Shown here: in pieces, positions 9,578-17,836 of the stretch | How positions within the stretch are numbered: the first letter of the stretch is position 1 | Layout: each line of letters opens with the position of its first letter | Position numbers and translations under genes: made by a program | DNA from: Erysipelotrichaceae bacterium NK3D112 | GTDB lineage: Bacteria > Bacillota_I > Bacilli_A > Erysipelotrichales > Erysipelotrichaceae | Direction: 5' to 3' | Assembly: GCA_000701725.1 (NCBI GenBank) | Contig: JNJQ01000003.1 | Coordinates: 1-64,000, forward strand | Length of the DNA stretch: 64,000 bases | Notes under the pieces: generated by a model | Databases searched by the model: none | Told to the model about the DNA's origin: nothing | What the model saw: only the letters and a program-made list of their open reading frames with translations

Positions 9578-9652
9578 GTGCTATTGTTAAATCAGAAGAA
9601 AATGCTTTTCGGAGGAATAATTCAATATGACATTCAAAACCCCTCTGTATGA
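9578..9652 (+). CDS. Possible 24-residue leader ORF of the gcv operon
   Basis: A near-perfect ribosome binding site, AAAGGAGGTGG (9563-9573), precedes GTG 9578. From there a 24-codon frame (MLLLNQKKMLFGG...) runs to TGA 9650-9652, past the gcvT start at 9627 in another frame. The gcvT ribosome binding site (GGAGG, 9611-9615) lies inside it. This arrangement could couple or tune gcvT translation. It may instead be a chance frame. The peptide has no glycine or serine run that would suggest classical attenuation. Confidence 0.4.
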   Translation: MLLLNQKKMLFGGIIQYDIQNPSV

Positions 9653-10682
9653 GGAACATGTTGCACTGGATGGCAGAATCGTTGATTTTGCCGGATACTT
9701 TTTGCCTGTGCAATATCCGACCGGCGTTATAAAGGAACATATGGCTGTTCGCGAAAAAGCCGGGCTTTTTGATGTTTCACACATGGGTGAGGTGACATTC
9801 AAAGGAAAGGATGCCCTTGCCAATCTCAACTATATCCTGACCAATGATTACACAAACCTCAAACCGGGCAGAGTGCGCTATGGCGTGATGTGCTATGAGG
9901 ACGGCGGATGCGTGGATGATCTGATTGTCTACAGACGCGGCGAAGATGATTTCTTTGTGGTAGTCAACGCATCCAACCGCTTCAAGGATGTGGAATGGAT
10001 GAAGGCGCATCTCAAGGGAGATGTGCAGTTTGAGGATGTATCTGACGCCTATGCGGAAATCGCGCTTCAGGGACCGCTTTCCGGTGAAATCCTCGGCAAG
10101 TATACAGAGCTGCCGCAGAAGTATTACAGCTTCATCGATACGGAAATTCTCGGTAAAAAGGTCATGGTTTCCCAGACCGGCTATACCGGCGAATACGGAT
10201 TTGAAATCTATTGCGCACCTGAGGATGCGCCTGAAATCTGGAGAGAGCTGCTTAAGGATGAGCGGGTCACACCGTGCGGACTCGGTTCCCGTGACACACT
10301 TCGTCTGGAGGCTTCAATGCCGCTGTACGGCCATGAGATGGACGAGACGATCAGTCCGCTGGAAACAGGTCTCGATTTCGGCGTGAAGATGAACAAGGAT
10401 TTCATCGGCCGCGATGCCATCGCCGCCCGTCATAACCGCCACCGCATCGGCATCAAGATCACAGGACGCGGAATCGCTCGTGAACACAGCGATGTGTTTC
10501 TGGACGGAAAACTGATCGGACACACAACTTCAGGCACCCATTGCCCGTATCTCAAAGGCGCTTACGCAATGGCTTTGACAGATGAGGCATATGAGCCGGG
10601 CACAAAGGTTGAAGTTGATGTGCGCGGAAGAAGAATCGAAGGGGAAGTCACAGCACTTCCGTTCTATAAAAGAGAGAGGTAA
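9627..10682 (+). CDS. gcvT: Glycine cleavage system T protein (aminomethyltransferase)
   Basis: The 351-residue T protein transfers the methylene group from aminomethyl-lipoyl-H protein to tetrahydrofolate and releases ammonia. Family features run full length: FAGYFLPVQYPTGVIKEH, FDVSHMGEV, NDYTNLKPGRVRYGVMCYEDGG (in part), GYTGEYGFEIYC and the C-terminal barrel with YLKGAYAMALTDEAYEPG. ATG 9627 follows GGAGG by 11 bases. It is the first gene of a compact six-gene operon, 8 bases before gcvH. No glycine riboswitch motifs are seen upstream. Confidence 0.97.
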   Translation: MTFKTPLYEEHVALDGRIVDFAGYFLPVQYPTGVIKEHMAVREKAGLFDVSHMGEVTFKGKDALANLNYILTNDYTNLKPGRVRYGVMCYEDGGCVDDLIVYRRGEDDFFVVVNASNRFKDVEWMKAHLKGDVQFEDVSDAYAEIALQGPLSGEILGKYTELPQKYYSFIDTEILGKKVMVSQTGYTGEYGFEIYCAPEDAPEIWRELLKDERVTPCGLGSRDTLRLEASMPLYGHEMDETISPLETGLDFGVKMNKDFIGRDAIAARHNRHRIGIKITGRGIAREHSDVFLDGKLIGHTTSGTHCPYLKGAYAMALTDEAYEPGTKVEVDVRGRRIEGEVTALPFYKRER

Positions 10683-10690
10683 AAAGAAAC

Positions 10691-11074
10691 ATGAAAACAC
10701 CAAATGAACTCAAGTATTCCAAAACCCATGAATGGGTACGTTTCATCAGTGACACCGAAGCGGAAGTCGGTCTGACAGACTATGCGCAGGATGCCCTTGG
10801 CGATCTTGTTTTCGTCAATCTTCCTGAAATCGACACCGAGGCAGCCAAAGAGGAAACCATCTGCGACGTTGAATCCGTCAAGGCTGTATCCGATGTCTAC
10901 GCGCCGGTCAGCGGAACCGTCACCGAAGTCAATGAAGAGCTTCTCGATGCCCCGGAAAAGATCAACTCCGATCCGTATGGCGCATGGCTGTTCAGACTGA
11001 GTGATGTTGCGGATGCGGATGATCTGATGGATGCGGACGCATACGCCGCCTTCTGCGAAACAGAGGCAAACTGA
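10691..11074 (+). CDS. gcvH: Glycine cleavage system H protein
   Basis: The 127-residue H protein is the lipoyl shuttle among the P, T and L proteins. The lipoyl lysine is Lys64 in DVESVKAVSD, flanked by the hammerhead fold segments LTDYAQDALGDLVFVNLP and YAPVSGTVTEVNE. It follows gcvT by 8 bases, and gcvPA begins one base after its stop. The adjacent lplA probably lipoylates it. Confidence 0.97.
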   Translation: MKTPNELKYSKTHEWVRFISDTEAEVGLTDYAQDALGDLVFVNLPEIDTEAAKEETICDVESVKAVSDVYAPVSGTVTEVNEELLDAPEKINSDPYGAWLFRLSDVADADDLMDADAYAAFCETEAN

Positions 11075-11075
11075 T

Positions 11076-12365
11076 ATGGGAACCTATATTCCCTCAACAA
11101 AACAGCAGAAACAGGAAATGCTTGAACAGGCGGGCTTTTCCTGTTTTGACGACCTGTACAGGGATGTGCCCGAAGAGCTGAAACTGAAAGGGGAGCTCAA
11201 TCTTCCCGACGGAAAGAGCGAGCTGGAAGTAAAGCGGTTCATGAAGGCTCTCAGCAATGAGAACACCGTTTATGAAACCGTCTTCCGCGGCGCGGGCGCA
11301 TACCGCCATTACATCCCTTCGATTGTCAGAAGTGTTGTGAACAAAGAGGAATTCGTCACTGCCTACACGCCTTATCAGGCGGAAATCTCCCAGGGTGTGC
11401 TGCAGTCCATTTTCGAATATCAGACAATGATCTGTGAGCTGACCGGAATGGAAGTCTCCAACGCGTCGGTATATGACGGCGCGGTGGCGGCTGCCGAGGC
11501 AGTCTCCATGTGCGTGAGCCCGAAAAAGAAAAAGGTCTATGTCTCAAAGGCCGTGCATCCGGACACCATGAAAGTGGTGAAGACTTACAGCTGGGCTTAT
11601 AACAACGAAGTCATTGAGCTCGATCTCAAAGACGGACTCACTGATGGCGATGCAATGACTGAAGATGCCGCATGTGTGGTGCTTCAGCAGCCCAACTATT
11701 ACGGACTGATCGAGGATATCCCGTCTCTTGTGGAAAAAGCACACGCAAAAGGAATCCAGGTGATCCTGTCAATGAATCCGGTTGCCATGTGCCTGCTGCC
11801 GACACCGGCGGAATACGGCGCTGATATCGCAGTCGGCGAAGGTCAGCCTCTTGGCATGCCCTTAAGCTATGGCGGACCGTATCTCGGCTTTATGGCAACA
11901 AATTCAAAGCTGATGCGCAAACTGCCGGGAAGAATTGTCGGCGAGACCGTTGATCATGATGGCCGCAAGGCATATGTTCTGACTCTGCAGGCACGCGAAC
12001 AGCATATCCGCCGTGAAAAGGCGAGCTCCAATATCTGTTCCAATGAGGCGCTTTGCGCTCTGACCGCTTCCGTTTATCTTTCCGCGATGGGACCGCAGGG
12101 AATGAAGGAAGTCGCAAAGCAGTGCTACAGCAAGGCCCACTATCTGGCTGAAGCATTCGAAAAGGCCGGCATCAGAAGAATCCATAACGGTGACTTCTTC
12201 CATGAATTCGTCACCGCATGCGATGATGCTGAAGCACTCAATGAAAAGCTTGCCGCAAAGGGAATCCTTGGCGGAATGCCGGTGGAAGGCGGTATCTTAT
12301 GGTGCTGCACGGAAATGAATACAAAAGCTGAAATGGACGCGCTTGTTCAGGAGGTTGCCGGATGA
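11076..12365 (+). CDS. gcvPA: Glycine dehydrogenase (decarboxylating) subunit 1
   Basis: This is the N-terminal half (429 residues) of the split P protein, which decarboxylates glycine on PLP and passes the aminomethyl group to the H protein. Markers are YIPSTKQQKQEML at the start, FRGAGAYRHYIPSIV, AYTPYQAEISQGVLQSIFEY and NASVYDGAVAAAEAV. The PLP lysine is on subunit 2. The ATG overlaps nothing but lies one base after the gcvH stop (TGATATG). The 3' end overlaps gcvPB by 4 bases. Confidence 0.97.
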   Translation: MGTYIPSTKQQKQEMLEQAGFSCFDDLYRDVPEELKLKGELNLPDGKSELEVKRFMKALSNENTVYETVFRGAGAYRHYIPSIVRSVVNKEEFVTAYTPYQAEISQGVLQSIFEYQTMICELTGMEVSNASVYDGAVAAAEAVSMCVSPKKKKVYVSKAVHPDTMKVVKTYSWAYNNEVIELDLKDGLTDGDAMTEDAACVVLQQPNYYGLIEDIPSLVEKAHAKGIQVILSMNPVAMCLLPTPAEYGADIAVGEGQPLGMPLSYGGPYLGFMATNSKLMRKLPGRIVGETVDHDGRKAYVLTLQAREQHIRREKASSNICSNEALCALTASVYLSAMGPQGMKEVAKQCYSKAHYLAEAFEKAGIRRIHNGDFFHEFVTACDDAEALNEKLAAKGILGGMPVEGGILWCCTEMNTKAEMDALVQEVAG

Positions 12366-13789
12366 AAACCCTGTTTGAAAGAAGTATAAGCGGCAGACAC
12401 TGCACGATTCTGCCGGTGAGTGATGTGCCCGAATGCACACCTGACACATGCCGTGAAAAGCCTTTACGGCTGCCGGAACTTTCCGAAACCGATATTTCCA
12501 GACACTATACCGAACTGGCAAAGCAGACCTTCGGCGTCAATGACGGCTTCTATCCGCTTGGCTCATGCACGATGAAATACAATCCGAAAGTCAATGAGGA
12601 TGCGGCTGCCATGGAAGGCTTCACGGAAGTTCATCCCACCCAGAAGGCATCGCAGGGAAGCCTCAGACTGTTGAAGACAGCGGAGCAGTATCTCTGTGAA
12701 ATCACCGGCATGGATGAAATGACATTCCAGCCTGCGGCCGGCGCTCATGGCGAGCTGACCGGACTGATGCTGATCAAAAGATATCACGAACTGAGCGGTC
12801 ATTCCGCCCGCAACAAGATCATCGTTCCAGATTCCGCCCATGGAACCAATCCGGCATCTTCCAGCATGTGCGGCTTCACGGTCATCAACATTCCTTCCAG
12901 TGAGGACGGATGTGTTGATCTTGATGAGCTGCGCAAAGCGGTCGGTGAGGATACTGCGGGCCTGATGCTCACCAATCCCAACACACTCGGTATTTTCGAT
13001 AAGAATATCAAAGAGATCACGGATATCGTTCATTCGGCTGGCGGTCTCTGCTATTATGACGGCGCCAATCTGAACGCGGTCATGGGCATTGTCAGACCCG
13101 GTGACATGGGCTTTGACTGCATCCATCTGAATCTGCACAAATCCTTCTCGACCCCTCATGGCGGAGGCGGTCCGGGAAGCGGTCCCGTCGGCTGCAAATC
13201 CTTCCTTGCGGATTATCTGCCAGGTGAGAAGATCGTCGAAACAGACGGTAAGCTTGCATGGTGTGACAGAGGCGAAAAGTCCGTCGGTGCCGTCAGAAGC
13301 TTCCACGGAAACTTCCTGGTTGTCGTCAAGGCATTCGCTTATCTGTTGACCCTTGGCAGACAGGGTGTTCCCGAAGTCGCAAAGAACGCGGTGCTCAATG
13401 CGAACTATCTCAAGCATCTGCTTGAAGATACATACGAAGTGGCAAAGCCCGGCATCTGTATGCATGAGTTTGTCCTGACCCTGGAAAATCTCAAGAAGGA
13501 AACAGGCGTCAGCGCCATGGATGTCGCAAAAGCATTGCAGGACTATGGAATCCATCCTCCCACAATGTACTTCCCGCTCAATGTCCATGAGGCGCTCATG
13601 GTTGAGCCGACCGAAACCGAATCAAAGGAAACACTCGACAATGCGGCTGAGGCATTCCTGGATATCATGAAAACCATTAAAGAGAATCCGGAATCACTTC
13701 ATGACACACCGCATAAATCACCGATCTCAAGACCGGATGAAGTGAACGCTGCCCGCCATCCGAAGCTGCGTTATCACTTCGATGATTGA
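12362..13789 (+). CDS. gcvPB: Glycine dehydrogenase (decarboxylating) subunit 2
   Basis: This is the C-terminal half (475 residues) of the split P protein and carries the PLP Schiff-base lysine, Lys260, in NLHKSFSTPHGGGGPGSGP. Other markers are YPLGSCTMKYNPKVNE, FQPAAGAHGELTGLM and the C-terminal PPTMYFPLNVHEALMVEPTE. It is coupled to gcvPA by an ATGA overlap and to lplA by an 8-base overlap, which supports a stoichiometric complex made from one mRNA. Confidence 0.97.
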   Translation: MKTLFERSISGRHCTILPVSDVPECTPDTCREKPLRLPELSETDISRHYTELAKQTFGVNDGFYPLGSCTMKYNPKVNEDAAAMEGFTEVHPTQKASQGSLRLLKTAEQYLCEITGMDEMTFQPAAGAHGELTGLMLIKRYHELSGHSARNKIIVPDSAHGTNPASSSMCGFTVINIPSSEDGCVDLDELRKAVGEDTAGLMLTNPNTLGIFDKNIKEITDIVHSAGGLCYYDGANLNAVMGIVRPGDMGFDCIHLNLHKSFSTPHGGGGPGSGPVGCKSFLADYLPGEKIVETDGKLAWCDRGEKSVGAVRSFHGNFLVVVKAFAYLLTLGRQGVPEVAKNAVLNANYLKHLLEDTYEVAKPGICMHEFVLTLENLKKETGVSAMDVAKALQDYGIHPPTMYFPLNVHEALMVEPTETESKETLDNAAEAFLDIMKTIKENPESLHDTPHKSPISRPDEVNAARHPKLRYHFDD

Positions 13790-14753
13790 TCATCTATACA
13801 CTGTTTCAGCAGCCGGAAACGATCCCCGGATCAATCTGGCTGCTGAATCAGCTCTTATGGACCGGGTGCGGAAAAATGAAATGATTCTCTATCTGTGGCA
13901 GAATGACAACACAGTCGTGATCGGCCGCAATCAGAATGTCTTCAGAGAATGCAGCCTGGTCAATATGCAGAAAGATCATGTCACCCTTGTGCGCAGAAGC
14001 AGCGGCGGCGGAGCGGTGTATCATGATCTGGGCAATCTGAATTTCACATTTCTGACCGATGACGCAAACTATGATGTTGCCAAACAGTCACAGGTGATCG
14101 TCAAAGCCCTTGAGAAAGCGGGCCTGCATGCGTCAATTTCCGGCCGCAATGATCTGCTTCTGAACGGCTTCAAGTTTTCCGGCAATGCCTATTATCATCA
14201 CGGCGGTTTCTCTTATCACCATGGAACACTGCTGATCTCATCTGATCTTTCAAAGATGCCGCTGTATCTGAATCCGGATCCGCTCAAGCTCAAAGCCAAC
14301 GGTGTGACTTCCATGCGCAGCAGAGTGGCGAATCTCTGTGATTTCAGAAAAGACCTGAACATTGATATGCTCAAAGCATATCTGATCGAAGCAGCACAGG
14401 AGATCTATGGATGTTCAGCTGAGGATACCTCATTTCCGGATGAGGAGAGTCTTGATACGTATCTGCGGCTTTACAGCTCGCAGGAATGGATCTATGGCAA
14501 AAATCCGCCGTTTGATATCCGCTTTGAAAAACGCTTTGCCTGGGGATCGGTACAGCTGGGACTCAGGATTGTCAAAGGGATGATTCAGGAATGTGTCATC
14601 CATTCGGATGCGATGGATCCGGATGAAATCGAGCGGATTGCAAATCAGTTAAGCGGATGCGTTTTTGAGCGCATGGCAATGGTGAATCAGATCCCGCATG
14701 ATTCAGAGATCGGCAGGGACCTCTCTGAATGGATCAGAAAACAGGAGTTTTGA
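13782..14753 (+). CDS. lplA: Lipoate--protein ligase A
   Basis: This 323-residue ligase activates free lipoate with ATP and attaches it to the H protein. Motifs are the RRSSGGGAVYHD loop near residue 70 and NDLLLNGFKFSGNAYYHH near residue 121, which carries the catalytic lysine. The C-terminal accessory domain begins near residue 240, so it is the full LplA form rather than the LipB/LipM type. Its place inside the gcv operon suggests dedicated lipoylation of GcvH from scavenged lipoate. No lipA or lipB is in the window. Confidence 0.95.
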   Translation: MIDHLYTVSAAGNDPRINLAAESALMDRVRKNEMILYLWQNDNTVVIGRNQNVFRECSLVNMQKDHVTLVRRSSGGGAVYHDLGNLNFTFLTDDANYDVAKQSQVIVKALEKAGLHASISGRNDLLLNGFKFSGNAYYHHGGFSYHHGTLLISSDLSKMPLYLNPDPLKLKANGVTSMRSRVANLCDFRKDLNIDMLKAYLIEAAQEIYGCSAEDTSFPDEESLDTYLRLYSSQEWIYGKNPPFDIRFEKRFAWGSVQLGLRIVKGMIQECVIHSDAMDPDEIERIANQLSGCVFERMAMVNQIPHDSEIGRDLSEWIRKQEF

Positions 14754-14755
14754 AT

Positions 14756-16117
14756 ATGAAATATGATGTTTTGATTATCGGCGGCGGTCCGGGCGGATAC
14801 ACAGCCGCATTTGAAGCAGTGAATGCGAAAATGAAAACCTGTCTGATTGAGGAAAGGGAAGTCGGCGGAACGTGTCTCAACAGAGGCTGCATTCCCACCA
14901 AAACCCTTGTTCATACAGCGGATCTTTACCGTGATCTTGCGGATGAGGCGCATACCGCCATCCATGCGGAAAACATCAGCGTTGATCATGCGGCTTTGCT
15001 GAATAAGAAGAACGCCATCGTCACGCAGCTCAGAGAAGGGATCGAGAAAGCTCTGAAAGCGGGAAAGATCGATGTCATCAAAGGTCATGCGGTGATTGAA
15101 AACAATCAGACTGTGTGCGTCAATGATGAACTGATTGAAGCGAAAAATATCATCATTGCGGCAGGCAGCGAACCTGCCCGCATCCCGGTGGAAGGATATG
15201 ATCTGCCGGGTGTGATCACAAGCGATGACATCCTGAGTGAACTGCCTGCCTGTGAATCCATGGTGATCGTGGGCGGAGGCGTGATCGGATGTGAAATGGC
15301 GGGCATCTATGAAGCCCTTGGCACAAAGGTCACAGTTCTCGAAGCGATGGACAGATTGCTGCCGAACCTGGAAAGTGAGCTTGGCAGATCGCTGGCACTG
15401 GTATTCAAAAAACGCGGCATCGATGTCCACGCAAAATCATTACTCAGATCCATCCGCAAAGAAGAGGATCATCTTGTTGTCAGCTATGAGGAGAAGAATG
15501 AGCTCAAGGAAACTCCATGCAGTCTTGTATTGATGGCAGCCGGCAGAAAAGCAAATACCGATCTCTTCAAAAATGAAAAGCCTGCGGTTGAACGGGGCAG
15601 ACTTGTGATTGATGAACATTACATGACATCCATGGAACATGTTTATGCGATCGGCGATTGCGCGGGAGGATATCCTCAGCTTGCCCATACCGCCATGGCC
15701 ATGGCAGTCAATGTGATTGCTTTCCTCAATGACAAAGAGACTGCACGCGATCTGAACGTGATTCCTTCCGGTGTCTACACATCTCCGGAAATCGCTTCAG
15801 CCGGCATCAGCGAGGCGCAGGCAAAGGAAGCAGGCATTGAGACAGTCAGCGGCAAGGTCAACACGCTTGCCAACGCAAGAAGCCTGATCGCCTCAAAGGA
15901 AAGAGGCTTCATCAAGGTGGTCGCAGAGAAACATACCGGAAAACTGATCGGCACATTCATGATGTGCGAAAGAGCAACCGATCTGATCCAGGAGGCGGCA
16001 CTGGCTATTGAAAAAGGCATGACGGTCAGTGAAGTGCTTCGTGTGATCCACGGCCATCCCACCTTTATCGAAAGTTTTGTATCCGCATTGGAAGCAGCTG
16101 AAAAGAAGCTCGGATAG
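14756..16117 (+). CDS. lpdA: Dihydrolipoyl dehydrogenase
   Basis: This FAD-dependent L protein (453 residues) reoxidises dihydrolipoyl-H protein with NAD+. The FAD-binding GGGPGGYTAA lies at the N terminus and the redox pair is Cys40/Cys45 in GGTCLNRGCIPTK. The NAD domain has IVGGGVIGCEMAG, followed by YAIGDCAGGYPQLAHTA and the catalytic HGHPTFIE at the C terminus. I start it at ATG 14756, two bases after the lplA stop; an upstream in-frame ATG at 14729 lies inside lplA and lacks a ribosome binding site. It is the last gene of the operon. Confidence 0.96.
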   Translation: MKYDVLIIGGGPGGYTAAFEAVNAKMKTCLIEEREVGGTCLNRGCIPTKTLVHTADLYRDLADEAHTAIHAENISVDHAALLNKKNAIVTQLREGIEKALKAGKIDVIKGHAVIENNQTVCVNDELIEAKNIIIAAGSEPARIPVEGYDLPGVITSDDILSELPACESMVIVGGGVIGCEMAGIYEALGTKVTVLEAMDRLLPNLESELGRSLALVFKKRGIDVHAKSLLRSIRKEEDHLVVSYEEKNELKETPCSLVLMAAGRKANTDLFKNEKPAVERGRLVIDEHYMTSMEHVYAIGDCAGGYPQLAHTAMAMAVNVIAFLNDKETARDLNVIPSGVYTSPEIASAGISEAQAKEAGIETVSGKVNTLANARSLIASKERGFIKVVAEKHTGKLIGTFMMCERATDLIQEAALAIEKGMTVSEVLRVIHGHPTFIESFVSALEAAEKKLG

Positions 16118-16142
16118 GAATCATTCCATTACCGAAACAACA

Positions 16143-16169
16143 AAAGCTCACCGTGAAGTGAGCTTTTTC
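16143..16169. terminator. Terminator of the gcv operon, usable in both directions
   Basis: AAAGCTCAC, short loop, GTGAGCTTTTT. The reverse reading also ends in TTTTG and can serve the convergent gene at 16193. Confidence 0.83.
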
Positions 16170-16192
16170 TGATGGGCTGATGTATTCGTGAA

Positions 16193-16729
16193 TCAGAAAT
16201 CAAATCTTCTGATCTCGGCATTGCCGATGCCGAATGAGGCAAATTCCTCATTGCTCATATCCGTGAAATAGGACTGGATGATTCTGGCAAGACCGTTATG
16301 CGCCGCAATCAGCACAACACTGTCAGGCCGCCTGACGATTTCATCAAGCACCGAATAAATCCGGTGGGCGGTTTTGAGCATGCTTTCACCATTGCCATAG
16401 GAGCAGATGAAATTCTCTTTTGCCTTGCGGAACTCTTCGCCATCTCTCGGTGTGCCTTCGTACATGCCGAAATCCTGTTCAATCAGACGCGGCTCCACAG
16501 CCAGAGGAATGCCGGTCATTGCGGAAATGGTTTCGGCGGTATGGTATGCCCGCTTCAAAGGGGATGAGAGAATCAGATTGATTTTCAGCTGCTGCTCAAT
16601 GATTGCCTGAGCCGCCTGGCGCGCCTGCATATATCCTTTTTCGGTGAGATCGATGTCCGTCTTTCCGCAGATTTTGTTTTCCACGTTCCAGAGTGATTCA
16701 CCATGTCTTACAAAATAGAAATGTCCCAT
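16193..16729 (-). CDS. Histidine phosphatase family protein (phosphoglycerate mutase-like)
   Basis: This 178-residue member of the histidine phosphatase superfamily carries YFVRHGESLWN at residues 5-15, with the phospho-acceptor histidine in RHGE. Further motifs are LSSPLKRAYHTAE near residue 56 and the second catalytic histidine in IAAHNGLARI near residue 145. Its small size fits a broad-specificity or CobC/GpmB-like phosphatase rather than glycolytic GpmA. It is transcribed divergently from the HAD gene at 16843. The ribosome binding site is GGAG and a TATAAT lies about 25 bases upstream. Confidence 0.88.
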   Translation of the reverse strand: MGHFYFVRHGESLWNVENKICGKTDIDLTEKGYMQARQAAQAIIEQQLKINLILSSPLKRAYHTAETISAMTGIPLAVEPRLIEQDFGMYEGTPRDGEEFRKAKENFICSYGNGESMLKTAHRIYSVLDEIVRRPDSVVLIAAHNGLARIIQSYFTDMSNEEFASFGIGNAEIRRFDF

Positions 16730-16842
16730 AGGTTTTCTCCGTTTTACCAGTCAATTATAACAATTCATGAGCGAATCATCCGCATTTACTGTGAATTGAG
16801 CTTACATGTCTGTTACAATCCAAAAGGAATAAGGAGAAAACC

Positions 16843-17685
16843 ATGAGCAAAGTGATATTTCTGGATGTCGACGGAACATTGATTGACTATGAGGCAAAGA
16901 CACCCGCTTCCGCCAAAAAGGCAGTGGATCTTGCCCGCGCAAACGGACACAGGGTTTACATCTGCACCGGCTGTTCAAAGGCGGAAGTGCTGCAGAGGGA
17001 TCTTCCCGAACTGGATGGCATGATCGGTGCCAACGGCGGATATGTTGAAGACCATGACACGGTGGTAATGCATCAAAGCTTAACCAAAGAACAGACAAAA
17101 AGAGTTGTTGACTGGTGCCATGAAAGAAACATCGGTCTCATTCTGGAATGCAACAGCGGCCGCTATGTCGATGATCTTTTCCTCGAACAGGGACCGGACG
17201 CATTTGCCAGATACAGAGAGGGCAAGGGTGCAGTCAATGTGAGCCGTGAGGATCAGGCAAAGCGTATCCGTGAACAGTTCTTCATTGCCAACGGCGAAGA
17301 TCTTTACAGAAGCGATGTGAACAAGATTTCCTTTGTGCTCAGAACCTATCAGGATCATCTGGATTCCAAAGAAGAATTCTGTGACATGGTTGCCAACACA
17401 TGGGGCGGCAAAGGCGAGCTTGCCATCTTCGGTGATCTCGGACCTGCGGGAATTACCAAGAAAACAGCAATTGAAAAACTGCTGGCATATATCGGAGCGG
17501 ACCGTGAGGATACCATCTCATTCGGCGATGCGAAGATTGATCTTTCGATGTTTGAGCAGTGCGCATACAATGTCGCGATGGGCAATGGCGGCAAGGAGAT
17601 CAAGGAAGCTGCTGACTACATCACAAGCGATGTCAACGATGACGGCATTTACAATGCATTCCGTCATCTCGGTCTGATTGACTGA
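16843..17685 (+). CDS. HAD superfamily hydrolase, Cof/type IIB
   Basis: This cytosolic sugar- or nucleotide-phosphate phosphatase of the HAD IIB (Cof) class has 280 residues. Motif I is FLDVDGTLID at residues 5-14, motif II is ICTGCSKAE near residue 45, the motif III lysine is in AGITKKTAIEKLL, and motif IV is SFGDAKIDLSMFE. The C2B cap lies between motifs II and III. The substrate is not predictable. A clear ribosome binding site (AAGGAG) and a TACAAT -10 precede it. Confidence 0.9.
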   Translation: MSKVIFLDVDGTLIDYEAKTPASAKKAVDLARANGHRVYICTGCSKAEVLQRDLPELDGMIGANGGYVEDHDTVVMHQSLTKEQTKRVVDWCHERNIGLILECNSGRYVDDLFLEQGPDAFARYREGKGAVNVSREDQAKRIREQFFIANGEDLYRSDVNKISFVLRTYQDHLDSKEEFCDMVANTWGGKGELAIFGDLGPAGITKKTAIEKLLAYIGADREDTISFGDAKIDLSMFEQCAYNVAMGNGGKEIKEAADYITSDVNDDGIYNAFRHLGLID

Positions 17686-17712
17686 AGCATCATCATCTGA
17701 AAACTGTGGCAT

Positions 17713-17739
17713 AGAACCGTTAAGCGGTTCTGTGTTTTT
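17713..17739 (+). terminator. Intrinsic terminator
   Basis: AGAACCG, loop TTAAG, CGGTTCT then GTGTTTTT. Confidence 0.8.
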
Positions 17740-17757
17740 AAGTTTCTTAAAAGCATT

Positions 17758-17785
17758 TTGAAACATTCCGTGCTTACGATATACT
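17758..17785 (+). promoter_or_regulatory. Sigma-A-type promoter of the surface protein gene
   Basis: TTGAAA (17758-17763), a 16-base spacer, and TATACT (17780-17785), 51 bases before the start codon. Confidence 0.65.
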
Positions 17786-17836
17786 GAAAAAAGAACAAAC
17801 TGAAAAAATACAATTAAACAGAAAGCAGGTACGGAA

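Noticed and set aside
9524-9626. Glycine riboswitch ahead of gcvT
   Set aside because: The gap is only about 100 bases, and the conserved aptamer core elements (such as CCGAAGGGGCAA-like segments) are absent.
12563-13588. Long open frame (341 codons) on the minus strand
   Set aside because: It lies wholly antisense to gcvPB, has no family features and no ribosome binding site; it is a shadow frame of codon-biased sequence.
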